A DNA stretch of 64,000 nt from Mesorhizobium loti (GTDB lineage Bacteria; Pseudomonadota; Alphaproteobacteria; Rhizobiales; Rhizobiaceae). The DNA is taken from contig NZ_CP033334.1 of NCBI RefSeq assembly GCF_013170705.1, forward strand, positions 1,961,501 through 2,025,500, read 5' to 3'. Below, piece after piece: positions 35,574-42,396 of this stretch (the first letter of the stretch is position 1; each line of letters starts with the position of its first letter). The translations under genes were made by a program, and so were the position numbers. A model generated the notes under the pieces. The model was not told where the DNA came from. It made no database searches and was given only the letters and a program-made list of their open reading frames with translations.

Positions 35574-36290
35574 CTACGCCATGGGCTTGCGCCTGCGCCG
35601 GTGAACGAACCAGACGGCGAGAATGCCGCCGCCGATCGCGCCAACCACCAGCCCGGCCAGGCCGATGAAGGCGGCGAAATAGCCGCAGCCACCCTCGAAG
35701 CAGCTGACCTCGGCGACCTCGGCGATCACAGAACCGGCGAAGAAGCCGCCCAGGGCGCCGACCACGGCGCCGAGGATGATGCCGAGCAAGGCGGCGACAA
35801 TCGAAACGAAGACCGGCGGTGCCTCGGTTTGCGGCTTGGCATAAACGGTCTCGGCGCCGGAGCCGCGGCGCAGCAGGTAGATGCAAAGCAGGCCGATGCC
35901 GATCTCGATGGCGGTGATGCTCAGGCCCCTGGCGGAGAAGACGAAATCCGGCACGGTAAGCACATAGGCCTGCCTTGCCAGCAGCCAGACGATGGTGGCG
36001 GCCTGCCAGATGGTGAAATGGCGTGGAAATCGCGCCGAACGGCCAAGGGCGAGGCCGAGCAGATAAAGCCCCCACAGGATGGTGATGACATTGGCGACAA
36101 GCCCGCCAAGGAGGAAATAGAAGATCTTGTCCGGCAGGCCGGAATTTCCGACCAGCCACCAGGCCGACGCCAGGCCATAGACCGACCACGCCATGACGAA
36201 GATGAGCCAGCCCACGGGGACGTAGGACAGGTCGTTGCCCGGGCGCCCGGCCGGCATCTGTCCACTGCCCGGTTGCTCGGCTGATGTCAT
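35574..36290 (-). CDS. Multi-spanning membrane protein, unknown
   Basis: A 238-aa protein with about six predicted helices. The N-terminal four-helix region ('VPVGWLIFVMAWSVYGLASA', 'LLGGLVANVITILWGLYLLG') resembles DUF2569-like proteins only loosely. A Gly/Ala-rich C-terminal pair of helices follows, with two Cys in 'SCFEGGCGYF'. The start codon at 36290 is preceded on its coding strand by a run of 13 G, in the place of the ribosome binding site. Confidence 0.65.
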   Translation of the reverse strand: MTSAEQPGSGQMPAGRPGNDLSYVPVGWLIFVMAWSVYGLASAWWLVGNSGLPDKIFYFLLGGLVANVITILWGLYLLGLALGRSARFPRHFTIWQAATIVWLLARQAYVLTVPDFVFSARGLSITAIEIGIGLLCIYLLRRGSGAETVYAKPQTEAPPVFVSIVAALLGIILGAVVGALGGFFAGSVIAEVAEVSCFEGGCGYFAAFIGLAGLVVGAIGGGILAVWFVHRRRRKPMA

Positions 36291-36302
36291 GTCCGGACGA
36301 TG

Positions 36303-36315
36303 CCCCCCCCCCCCC
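36303..36315. repeat. 13-base poly-C (poly-G on minus strand) tract
   Basis: Thirteen consecutive C residues, 13 bases upstream of the start codon of the membrane protein at 35574-36290. On the coding strand this is G13 followed by 12 other bases and ATG. Such tracts are prone to slipped-strand change and here would alter ribosome-binding or promoter spacing. It is the longest homopolymer seen in the window. Confidence 0.8.
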
Positions 36316-36666
36316 GCAAAGCCTCTGCTTCACTCGACAGGCGGCCGGCGGCGAAGTCAAGCACGGCCAGCCTTACTGCCTTGCCTGTGCACATCATTCG
36401 CGGCGCGGGCGTCCCGAAAACGGGAGCGACAGCGGCCTTGCGAAACACCATGTGGCCGGCAAAGCGAATAGACTGCCGTTATGGCTTGGCATTCGGCGCG
36501 GGATCGACTAGATGAGCCCCGCGCCTGTTGCTTTGACGGCTCAGGTGCCGGGAAGGATGTCCACTGGTTGGGCGGCATCCATGGCGCGGACATTCCGCAC
36601 CGAAGCCCCAAGGGAGAGCATCTCCCCAACCCGCGCGGCGAAACCGGCCGGCGCGAAGGCAAGGAC
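36316..36666. other. Gap upstream of tRNA-Ser
   Basis: No credible gene on either strand; frames here have no start signal or family resemblance. It should hold the tRNA promoter. Confidence 0.4.
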
Positions 36667-36756
36667 GGAGAGGTGGCCGAGTGGTTGAAGGCGCACGCCT
36701 GGAAAGTGTGTTTACGGGAGACCGTAACGCGGGTTCGAATCCCGCTCTCTCCGCCA
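36667..36756 (+). tRNA. tRNA-Ser (anticodon GGA)
   Basis: A 90-base class II tRNA with encoded CCA. The acceptor GGAGAGG pairs with TCTCTCC (one G-T), followed by G and CCA. The D-arm starts TGGCCGAGTGG, the anticodon loop is CTGGAAA with GGA, a long variable arm follows (ACGGGAGACCGT), and the T-arm GCGGGTTCGAATCCCGC is perfect. It reads UCC/UCU serine codons. tRNA-Ser genes are common integration targets, and the DNA to the right has accessory character. Confidence 0.97.
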
Positions 36757-36951
36757 TTCCACAGGAACCGCGAGCCGTGGCCGTCGAAGTAGACGGTGTT
36801 TCGGTCCCACCAAGAATTCGAGCTTCGCTGTGAATGATCGATACCGCGAGCGCGGCTCTTGGCAATTCCAGGCATTGCCTTCGGCCGGAAATCCGCGCCA
36901 ACCGTGATGAAGCCGCCAGCAGCAAGCATCAATAGCAGCCCAAAAACGCAA

Positions 36952-36981
36952 AAGGCCCGCCGACCGGAGCCGGCGGGCCTT
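36952..36981 (-). terminator. Rho-independent terminator of the leader-like peptide unit
   Basis: An 11-bp perfect stem (AAGGCCCGCCG / CGGCGGGCCTT) with an 8-base loop, followed on the minus strand by TTGCGTTTTTG. It starts 20 bases after the stop of the second peptide gene (37002), so it closes the ArsR-peptide-peptide unit. Confidence 0.85.
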
Positions 36982-37001
36982 CAATGGCTTGCTTTCGGCG
37001 G

Positions 37002-37100
37002 TCAGCCAACCGGCGGTGTGATCGAAGGGCCCGATGCGGCAGTGACGATCGAAAGGCGCTCACGTTTCGTGATCACGGGCTTTTCGTAGATTTTCCTCAT
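37002..37100 (-). CDS. Leader-like short peptide B (putative RiPP precursor)
   Basis: A 32-aa open reading frame. It starts 'MRKIYEKPVITKRERLSIVT' and ends 'AASGPSITPPVG'. The N-terminal 20 residues are near-identical in pattern to peptide A and fit the spacing of the lasso-type RiPP leader motif YxxPxLxxxGxxxxxT (Tyr5, Pro8, Ile10, Glu14, Thr20), with Glu for Gly. Rhizobia carry many short genes with this leader, annotated as putative RiPP precursors. The tail lacks the Asp/Glu acceptor of a lasso core. Starts two bases after the stop of peptide A, with AGGA overlapping that stop as ribosome binding site. Confidence 0.7.
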   Translation of the reverse strand: MRKIYEKPVITKRERLSIVTAASGPSITPPVG

Positions 37101-37102
37101 TC

Positions 37103-37198
37103 CTAGAACCCCTTGGACGTCGGTGAAATTGCCTGCGCGGCTACCGCCGCCAAACGCTCACGTTTGGTCAGTATCGGCTTCTCGTAAGCTTTCTTCAT
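37103..37198 (-). CDS. Leader-like short peptide A (putative RiPP precursor)
   Basis: A 31-aa open reading frame starting 'MKKAYEKPILTKRERLAAVA' and ending 'AQAISPTSKGF'. It fits the lasso-type leader spacing (Tyr5, Pro8, Leu10, Glu14) with Ala at the Thr20 position. A strong ribosome binding site (CGGGGGA) precedes the ATG at a proper distance. The leader halves of A and B match at about 13 of 20 positions while the tails differ: conserved leader and variable core, as expected of tandem RiPP precursors. No cyclase or peptidase gene is adjacent. Confidence 0.7.
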   Translation of the reverse strand: MKKAYEKPILTKRERLAAVAAQAISPTSKGF

Positions 37199-37254
37199 GG
37201 GAATCCCCCGTTTATCCCTCAAGCCGGCAACGTGCCTTGCTCCAACCAAAATTG

Positions 37255-37650
37255 TCAACCCGCCGGATTTGAGGGTGTCCCGGGAAGCATGTCGTTTCGG
37301 GCTAGGTTATCCAGCAGCCGGATGACAGCCTTGGCGTCCTCCGACTTGCAGGAATAGTAATGCCAGGTGCCTTCGGCGCGGCATTCCACAATCCCGTGTT
37401 CGACAAGCACGCTGAGATGTTTTGAAAGGGTGGTCTGACTGCCGCCCACCCGGGAGACCAGGTCGGTCACCGTTCTTTCCTGATCCACCAGATGAATAAC
37501 TATCAACAGGCGCTTGTCCTGCGCCAGGACAGCAACCCACCGTGCCGCGACGCCCGCCTGCTTGCGGAGCGTAAGGCGTTTGGTCCGGCGCCACCGCAGA
37601 GCGGGGTTTGCCCTGATTTCCGCAAGTCTTTGCCTGACGTATGAGGCCAT
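37255..37650 (-). CDS. ArsR-type winged-helix regulator
   Basis: A 131-aa regulator. The winged helix spans about residues 42-115: 'RLLIVIHLVDQERTVTDLVS', 'GGSQTTLSKHLSVLVEHGIV' and 'GTWHYYSCKSEDAKAVI'. No metal-binding ELCVCDL motif is present, so it is probably not an arsenic or zinc sensor. The N-terminal 40 residues are Arg-rich and basic. It is followed on the same strand by the two short leader-like peptide genes and a terminator, so it may control them. ATG 37650 has GCAGGGA upstream. Confidence 0.8.
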   Translation of the reverse strand: MASYVRQRLAEIRANPALRWRRTKRLTLRKQAGVAARWVAVLAQDKRLLIVIHLVDQERTVTDLVSRVGGSQTTLSKHLSVLVEHGIVECRAEGTWHYYSCKSEDAKAVIRLLDNLARNDMLPGTPSNPAG

Positions 37651-37718
37651 TTTTATGTCCCTGCCCGCAGCGGAGCAAAATCGTTGCCCCGGCTTCCCGA
37701 GTCAACAAGCGTCAAAAA

Positions 37719-37751
37719 GGCCCGCTGCCGGATAGGTAATGGCAGCGGGCC
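37719..37751 (-). terminator. Rho-independent terminator, minus strand
   Basis: An 11-bp perfect stem (GGCCCGCTGCC / GGCAGCGGGCC) with an 11-base loop and TTTTT on the minus strand. No annotated minus-strand gene ends within 400 bases upstream of it, so it either ends a long 3' tail of the methyltransferase transcript or closes an unannotated short gene or small RNA in 37752-38150. Confidence 0.8.
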
Positions 37752-37858
37752 AGGGTCTGAGTGCTGGGATCAACCAGCATATGTCAACGAGCCGCCGAGG
37801 AGTTGGTTGCCACTACCACCGCAACCCAACAAGCCGAATCGGCCATTCCCCTTTCGGC

Positions 37859-38011
37859 ATGCAGGCCTATGTCTCCAAGCAGTCCTATTCAGCCCGAGCG
37901 TCGTTCATGCCTGCTCCTCGTCGTCTAATGGAATACGCGGCAATCATTGCGCTGATCGCGCTGGCGATATGGTTCGCGGTCGAAAATTGGCTACCTGAAC
38001 AGATGATGTGA
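37859..38011 (+). CDS. Possible small membrane protein
   Basis: A 50-aa frame from ATG 37859 with a basic N-terminal half and a C-terminal hydrophobic helix ('MEYAAIIALIALAIWFAVEN') then a short acidic end. The layout fits a single-pass small protein, possibly starting only at the internal Met at 37929 (27 aa). No family is recognised and the ribosome binding site is poor. Listed because the 500-bp gap otherwise has no gene. Confidence 0.25.
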   Translation: MQAYVSKQSYSARASFMPAPRRLMEYAAIIALIALAIWFAVENWLPEQMM

Positions 38012-38153
38012 GGTGCTACCCGCAGTGCGCGCCAGATGGCCTTAGCAGCACCATTCTTCACGCTTGTGATATCGTCGCAGGTCAGCCGAAAGGGGTTGGC
38101 TCCTCGGTCAATGTTGGGGATACGCGTGGGCCATCTGACGCCTGGCCGGTTGA

Positions 38154-38987
38154 TCAGCGATCAAGGGAGCGAGCCCGTTTGGCAAAGCGAGCAAGCCAGC
38201 GATCAAACCTCGTTTCCGGCCGCGTTGGTTGGATTGCCGTCCTGTCTGCCTTGGCCGACGCAGGTTTTGTGCAGACGATCAGGTCCGTGTATTCGCCAAG
38301 GATGCCGTGCGTGCGATCGGCGAAACGATACACGCGAACGTCGAATGGCGCCCATTCCGCGATGGCCAGATGCAGATCGTAGCCATAGTCGACGGTCACG
38401 ATCGAACCTTCGTTGCTAACCGGATTTCCGTGGATTTCCGGCTCCTTCAAATGCTCTCTCGTTCCATCCCCATGCTGGATGAACCTCCGTTCCCACGCGC
38501 TGGTCTGAGACTTCCGGACCGGAAAGGTACAGATGTAAATTCCGCCGGGTCTCAGAGTTCTGAAGACCTCGGAAACTACCTTGTCCGGATGATATACGTG
38601 CTCCATCACGTCGAGCGTCACCGTGATATCAAAGCTGCAATCATCAAAAGTCAGATTTTCGAGATCCTCGTTGCGGACCCCCTTGTGCATCGAGCCAAAT
38701 GGCTGGTCCGGGAAGTATTGAGACGCAATGTAGTGTCGTGCGTCACGTTTCATGACCACCGATATGCCCCTGCTTACGGGCGAAGACTCATGGATATGCA
38801 AACCCCGCCAGTCGGGTCTTTGCTCGTTGAGGACGAGCGCCAGTGCTCGTTCCCGTGGGATTGATCCCTGCGGGCAGGAAGTGCAAACCAAATTGTCACG
38901 CAGCCAGGCGCCCTTTGCCACAAATTCCGTGTTTTTCTGGCAAATCGGGCAAAACCCGGAAATTGTCCAAGCCTGAAAGTCCCTCAT
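38154..38987 (-). CDS. Methyltransferase-like protein with N-terminal zinc ribbon
   Basis: A 277-aa protein. Residues about 12-40 contain C-x2-C ... C-x2-C ('CPICQ', 'CTSCPQ'), a probable zinc ribbon. A class I methyltransferase domain follows with 'SFDITVTLDVMEHVYHPDKV' and 'EVFRTLRPGG' (motifs II-III), but the region of motif I reads 'GLHIHESSPVSRGIS' instead of a Gly-rich loop. Such proteins often lie near polysaccharide genes; here none is present. Base composition looks less GC-rich than neighbours, hinting at transfer. Confidence 0.75.
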   Translation of the reverse strand: MRDFQAWTISGFCPICQKNTEFVAKGAWLRDNLVCTSCPQGSIPRERALALVLNEQRPDWRGLHIHESSPVSRGISVVMKRDARHYIASQYFPDQPFGSMHKGVRNEDLENLTFDDCSFDITVTLDVMEHVYHPDKVVSEVFRTLRPGGIYICTFPVRKSQTSAWERRFIQHGDGTREHLKEPEIHGNPVSNEGSIVTVDYGYDLHLAIAEWAPFDVRVYRFADRTHGILGEYTDLIVCTKPASAKADRTAIQPTRPETRFDRWLARFAKRARSLDR

Positions 38988-39254
38988 GGTTGTCGATAGC
39001 CGATAGCTGGCGACATCTCAACCGGGTGTACGGGCCAGGCCAGTTGGGCGGAGGTTCGCATACTGGGGTGGGGGGCATCGCGCCTGACCGGCGCGAACGG
39101 TGGCTGGCGACAAGCGGCAAGCGGGCAACCGCCGTTTTTCGACCGGCAATTCCTGCCCCCGGAACCTCTTGGCCCTCCGCGCGTTTCATGGCGTCCCATT
39201 CGTGGACCAGCCCGGATAACTCTCCTGGCGCTGCGACAATCAGGAGCCCGCTTC
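38988..39254. other. Gap without recognised gene
   Basis: No supported gene. It should hold the divergent promoters for the methyltransferase-like gene (left) and the DUF982 gene (right). Confidence 0.4.
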
Positions 39255-39557
39255 ATGCACGACAAGCTGTTTCATTCACCGGTCGCACTGACCGTCGGCC
39301 TCGGCTTCAAGCGCGAGATTGCCTCGTTGGCCGAAATGCACGATTTCCTGACCAATTGGACAACCTCGCGCCGCGGTCCCCTCCATCGCAATGCGGTGGA
39401 AGCGTGCGGCCTCGCGCTGGAAGGCTGTATCACCAGGGATGAGGCGCGCCATGCGCTCGTCGAATTCGCGAAAGCCACCGGCATCCTCTGGCCGGAGATC
39501 GAGCCGGTCATCGTGGCGCGCGCCGTCGCGCGCGGCTATGGCGGCTACGCCGCCTGA
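39255..39557 (+). CDS. DUF982 protein
   Basis: A 100-aa protein of the rhizobial DUF982 family: 'FHSPVALTVGLGFKREI', 'FLTNWTTSRRGPLHRNAVEA' and 'ALEGCITRDEARHALVEFA' follow the family pattern along its whole length. Rhizobia carry many copies; their function is unknown. Ends 50 bases before a strong terminator. Confidence 0.85.
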   Translation: MHDKLFHSPVALTVGLGFKREIASLAEMHDFLTNWTTSRRGPLHRNAVEACGLALEGCITRDEARHALVEFAKATGILWPEIEPVIVARAVARGYGGYAA

Positions 39558-39606
39558 GTTCGAGGCCGCCTCCGTTATGGTGGCCAATTCCGCATGGATC
39601 ATCATG

Positions 39607-39641
39607 GAAAGCCCGGCTTGGCCCTCCCGAGCCGGGCTTTC
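39607..39641 (+). terminator. Rho-independent terminator of the DUF982 gene
   Basis: A 12-bp perfect stem (GAAAGCCCGGCT / AGCCGGGCTTTC) with an 11-base loop, 49 bases after the DUF982 stop. The T-rich stretch after the stem is short (CTTTCGTCTTTG), so it may work on both strands. Confidence 0.8.
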
Positions 39642-39711
39642 GTCTTTGCCACGCGAAGATCGCAAAGATCACAGTTATTCATCGATTAAGGTCGCGCGGC
39701 GCCTTCGTGCA

Positions 39712-39909
39712 TCAACCTTTCGAATGTTCGTCCCGGCGCGTCGGCTTGGGCCTCGCCAAATCGGGCCCCGGCGCTGACTGCGCCGCAAGACGCAATTCTC
39801 TCAACCTGGCTGTCTTTGCCTCGCGAGCCGCGCGCTCGGCGTCAATCACGATCTGCGATTCGCGCTTGGCGCGCTCGTCACGCTGGGTGTCGACCTTTGC
39901 ACGGACCAT
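39712..39909 (-). CDS. Small charged helical protein
   Basis: A 65-aa protein, almost wholly Arg/Lys/Glu/Ala and predicted helical ('QRDERAKRESQIVIDAERAA', 'REAKTARLRELRL'). Short proteins with the same 'AKRE..IV.D.ERA..EAKTARLR.LRL' pattern are frequent in rhizobial genomes. Function unknown. Confidence 0.6.
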   Translation of the reverse strand: MVRAKVDTQRDERAKRESQIVIDAERAAREAKTARLRELRLAAQSAPGPDLARPKPTRRDEHSKG

Positions 39910-40062
39910 GTGCTGCTACCTCCATCCCACGGGGCGTTGGTTCGGAACAATCGCCGCCTCCATCATCTGCCGGCTCCGCATGGTGCAGCGTTGCGGCCAG
40001 GGTCGCGATTACAAATGATGGTCGGTACACTTTTTGCCATCAATGCCTGAAGCCGAGAGCTG

Positions 40063-40299
40063 TCAGTCACACCACCCGGACGAGACGACGAGTGACGCCT
40101 GGAAGATCTGGCGTCCGCCTTCGTCGCGTACCTTGACCGTGATGGCGGTGTGGTCGTTTTCGATAATCTCGTCGCGGACGATGTCGGGCAGGATGCGGAT
40201 TGCCTCGCGCCGCATGCGCTCGCGCGTTTCGAAGACCTGGCCGTCATCATCCACCGTGAGACCATCGCCATTGTAGAGGTCAAGATAATATCGAGGCAT
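40063..40299 (-). CDS. DUF6894 protein
   Basis: A 78-aa protein that fits the rhizobial DUF6894 pattern: 'MPRYYLDLYNGDGLTVDDDG' at the N-terminus, then 'ETRERMRREAIRILPDIVRD' and 'ITVKVRDEGGRQIFQASLV'. Function unknown. The ATG at 40299 is chosen because family similarity starts exactly there; the longer frame to 40341 adds 14 residues. Confidence 0.8.
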   Translation of the reverse strand: MPRYYLDLYNGDGLTVDDDGQVFETRERMRREAIRILPDIVRDEIIENDHTAITVKVRDEGGRQIFQASLVVSSGWCD

Positions 40300-40519
40300 G
40301 ATGGGGTGGACCTCAGGCTGATGAAATGGCGAGATATTCAATCGACAATTCGCAGACTGGGCAGTTGTTCCATCAGCGGCGGCATTTGCCGTGGAACAAG
40401 CGGCCCTAACAAATGTTAATGCCTGACAGCGGCCAAAGGCTTAGTGCATCCCGAGCCGCCTTTGCTCCCGACAGAACACGTGGCGATCGGCTTCTGAAGC
40501 CCTTTCGCCGGAGATTGCG

Positions 40520-41239
40520 GTGCTTGAATCCCTCTACCTCAACCTGGGCCAGCATGACGCACTGTCAGACGCCGAGAAGGCGCTGCTGGCCGGCGCCATG
40601 ACCTTCGAACGGCATTTCGCCACCGGCCAGGACATCGTCGCTTCCGGGTCGCGGCCGACCTACTCGACTTTAATCCTTGACGGGCTGGCGGCGCGCTACA
40701 AGGTGCTGGAGAATGGCGGCCGGCAGTTCACCTCGTTGCAGGTGCCCGGCGACTTCGTCGATCTTCACGCCTTCCTGCTGAAGACCATGGATCACGGCAT
40801 CGTCGCGTTGTCGCCTTGCCATGTCATGTTCGCCGATCACGCCCGGCTTCGCACCATCACCGAGCAGGCGCCGCACCTGACACGGCTGTTATGGCTGGAC
40901 ACGCTGGTCGACGGCGCCATCCACCGCGAATGGATCGTCGCCATGGGGCGGCGCTCCAAGACCTCGCATCTGGCCCATCTCGTCTGTGAGCTTTTCGTTC
41001 GGCTGCAAGTGGTGCAGCGGACCAACGGAATGAGCTTCCACCTGCCGCTCTCGCAAGCAGAGATGGCCGACGTGCTTGGCTTGTCGGTGGTGCACATGAA
41101 CCGGGTCATCGGCGCTCTGCGAAAGGTCGGCGTTGTCAGCTGGGCAAACCACACGGTGACCATTCTCGACTGGCACCGGCTGCAGGAGATCGCCGAGTTC
41201 GATCCAACCTACCTCAGCATGATGCGGGAACCGCGCTAA
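40520..41239 (+). CDS. Crp/Fnr family transcriptional regulator
   Basis: A 239-aa regulator with an N-terminal cyclic-nucleotide-binding-like barrel (about 20-120: 'DIVASGSRPTYSTLILDGLA', 'QFTSLQVPGDFVDLH') and a C-terminal helix-turn-helix ('LSQAEMADVLGLSVVHMNRV', about 178-197). No N-terminal Cys cluster, so it is not an oxygen-sensing FNR; this subtype is common in rhizobia with no known ligand. It starts at GTG 40520 with GGAGA upstream. No obvious target gene adjoins. Confidence 0.9.
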   Translation: MLESLYLNLGQHDALSDAEKALLAGAMTFERHFATGQDIVASGSRPTYSTLILDGLAARYKVLENGGRQFTSLQVPGDFVDLHAFLLKTMDHGIVALSPCHVMFADHARLRTITEQAPHLTRLLWLDTLVDGAIHREWIVAMGRRSKTSHLAHLVCELFVRLQVVQRTNGMSFHLPLSQAEMADVLGLSVVHMNRVIGALRKVGVVSWANHTVTILDWHRLQEIAEFDPTYLSMMREPR

Positions 41240-41425
41240 AGGCATGTCGATGTCCAGGTGAGGCCGGCCTGCAAAGGATGGCTTTCAGCGCTCCCGGTGC
41301 CCAAGTGCTTCAAGCACGCTCCGCCCCGGTTCTCGAAAACCACCGCTTTCGGCGCGGCCTGACCTTTAATCTCACACCCTCGGGTAATCTCCCACGCCTC
41401 GGGGCTGCCTCCGATCCTTGGGGGT

Positions 41426-41923
41426 CTATGCTGCTTCCGCCGCGACGTTGACCGCCGACTCCGCAATCTGCGTCAACGCCTCATCAGTCGTCTTCTCTTC
41501 CTTCAGCGTTGCTTCAAGGAGTGCCACGGCTTCGTTCAGGCCGAGTTCACCGGCCCACGTCCTCAGCGTGCCATAGCGTGAGATCTCATAGTGTTCGACC
41601 GCCTGCGCGGCGGCCAGCAGACCGGCGTCGAGCGCGGGCGATCCCTTGTACTCCTCCATGATTTCGGCGCCTTCCTCGGTGATGCCCATGATGGCCGCAC
41701 AGGTCTTGCCGACCGGCTTCTTGCCGATGACGCCGAAGACTTTCTCCAGCCTCGCAACATGGCCCTCGGTCTCGGTCCGGTGCTTTTCAAAGGCGGCCTT
41801 CAATTCGGCGCTCTGCGCGGCCTTCGCCATTTTCGGCAGCGTCGCCAGTATCTTTTTTTCGGCGAAATAGATGTCCTTCAACGTGTCGTGAAAGAGGTCG
41901 TCGAGCATTTTCTGCTTTGCCAT
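41426..41923 (-). CDS. YciF/DUF892 ferritin-like protein
   Basis: A 165-aa four-helix protein of the YciE/YciF family, associated with stress responses. 'LFHDTLKDIYFAEKKILATL' and 'EKHRTETEGHVARLEKVF' give the first two helices with Glu/His candidates for a di-iron site, and 'AVEHYEISRYGTLRTWA' the third. ATG 41923 is set by AAGGAG six bases upstream; the upstream in-frame ATG lies directly on that site. Divergent from the kdp operon. Confidence 0.9.
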   Translation of the reverse strand: MAKQKMLDDLFHDTLKDIYFAEKKILATLPKMAKAAQSAELKAAFEKHRTETEGHVARLEKVFGVIGKKPVGKTCAAIMGITEEGAEIMEEYKGSPALDAGLLAAAQAVEHYEISRYGTLRTWAGELGLNEAVALLEATLKEEKTTDEALTQIAESAVNVAAEAA

Positions 41924-42189
41924 TGTCATCTCCTTTGGTGATCCCCTCAAGGTCGACAATCTCCGGCCGCAGGATTCGTTCCCGCCGTTGCAAACGGAAA
42001 ACCTTTATAAAATTCCTATTTCTTTTCGCCCTTGGCCGTCTCGAACCTTTATGGCGATCGGGTCCATATTCCGCATTGGAAAACGTCGAACGCCGTCACC
42101 GCTCAAAGTGAAGGCGCTCCGTTTCACGTAATTGTCCACCTGCTCCAGCAGGCGAGCAGTGGAAAAAATGGAAGCAAGGAAGAAGCATA

Positions 42190-42270
42190 ATGGACATCAT
42201 TGTTATCGGGATAGGGGTTTTGTTCTTTGCCCTGTCCCTAGTCTACGTCAAAGCCTGCGACAGAATTTGA
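42190..42270 (+). CDS. 26-aa membrane peptide at head of kdp operon
   Basis: A single-helix peptide ('MDIIVIGIGVLFFALSLVYV' followed by 'KACDRI') preceded by AAGGAAG at a good distance. Similar peptides with an 'ALS..YV..CDR' end lie in front of kdpF in other proteobacteria. It could be a Kdp accessory subunit or a regulatory upstream peptide. 16 bases separate it from kdpF. Confidence 0.65.
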   Translation: MDIIVIGIGVLFFALSLVYVKACDRI

Positions 42271-42286
42271 GCTGAAGGGTCGGATC

Positions 42287-42376
42287 ATGCTTTTCGATTA
42301 CATCCTCGGTGGCGGCGTGACCTTGTTCCTGCTCGCCTACCTCACATACGCCCTGGTTCGTCCAGAACGCTTCTGA
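42287..42376 (+). CDS. kdpF: KdpF, small subunit of the K+-transporting ATPase
   Basis: A 29-aa single-span peptide, '[20 protein letters not shown]' then 'YALVRPERF'. The C-terminal Y-L/A-x-x-A-L-x-x-P-E-(R/K)-F is the KdpF signature. It stabilises the KdpFABC complex in the inner membrane. AAGGG lies upstream of the ATG. Confidence 0.88.
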   Translation: MLFDYILGGGVTLFLLAYLTYALVRPERF

Positions 42377-42396
42377 AGGCACGGAAAGCCACAGCC

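Noticed and set aside
36952..37650. A canonical lasso peptide cluster
   Set aside because: The leader spacing fits, but neither core has Asp or Glu at positions 7-9, and no lasso cyclase, peptidase or transporter gene is near. Reported as leader-like peptides instead.
37770..37904. Glycine-rich minus-strand frame as a bacteriocin gene
   Set aside because: No ATG, GTG or well-placed TTG start and no ribosome site; kept only as an observation beside the terminator.
36667..41240. An integrative element with attachment sites
   Set aside because: No integrase, no relaxase and no second copy of the tRNA 3' end were found in the window.
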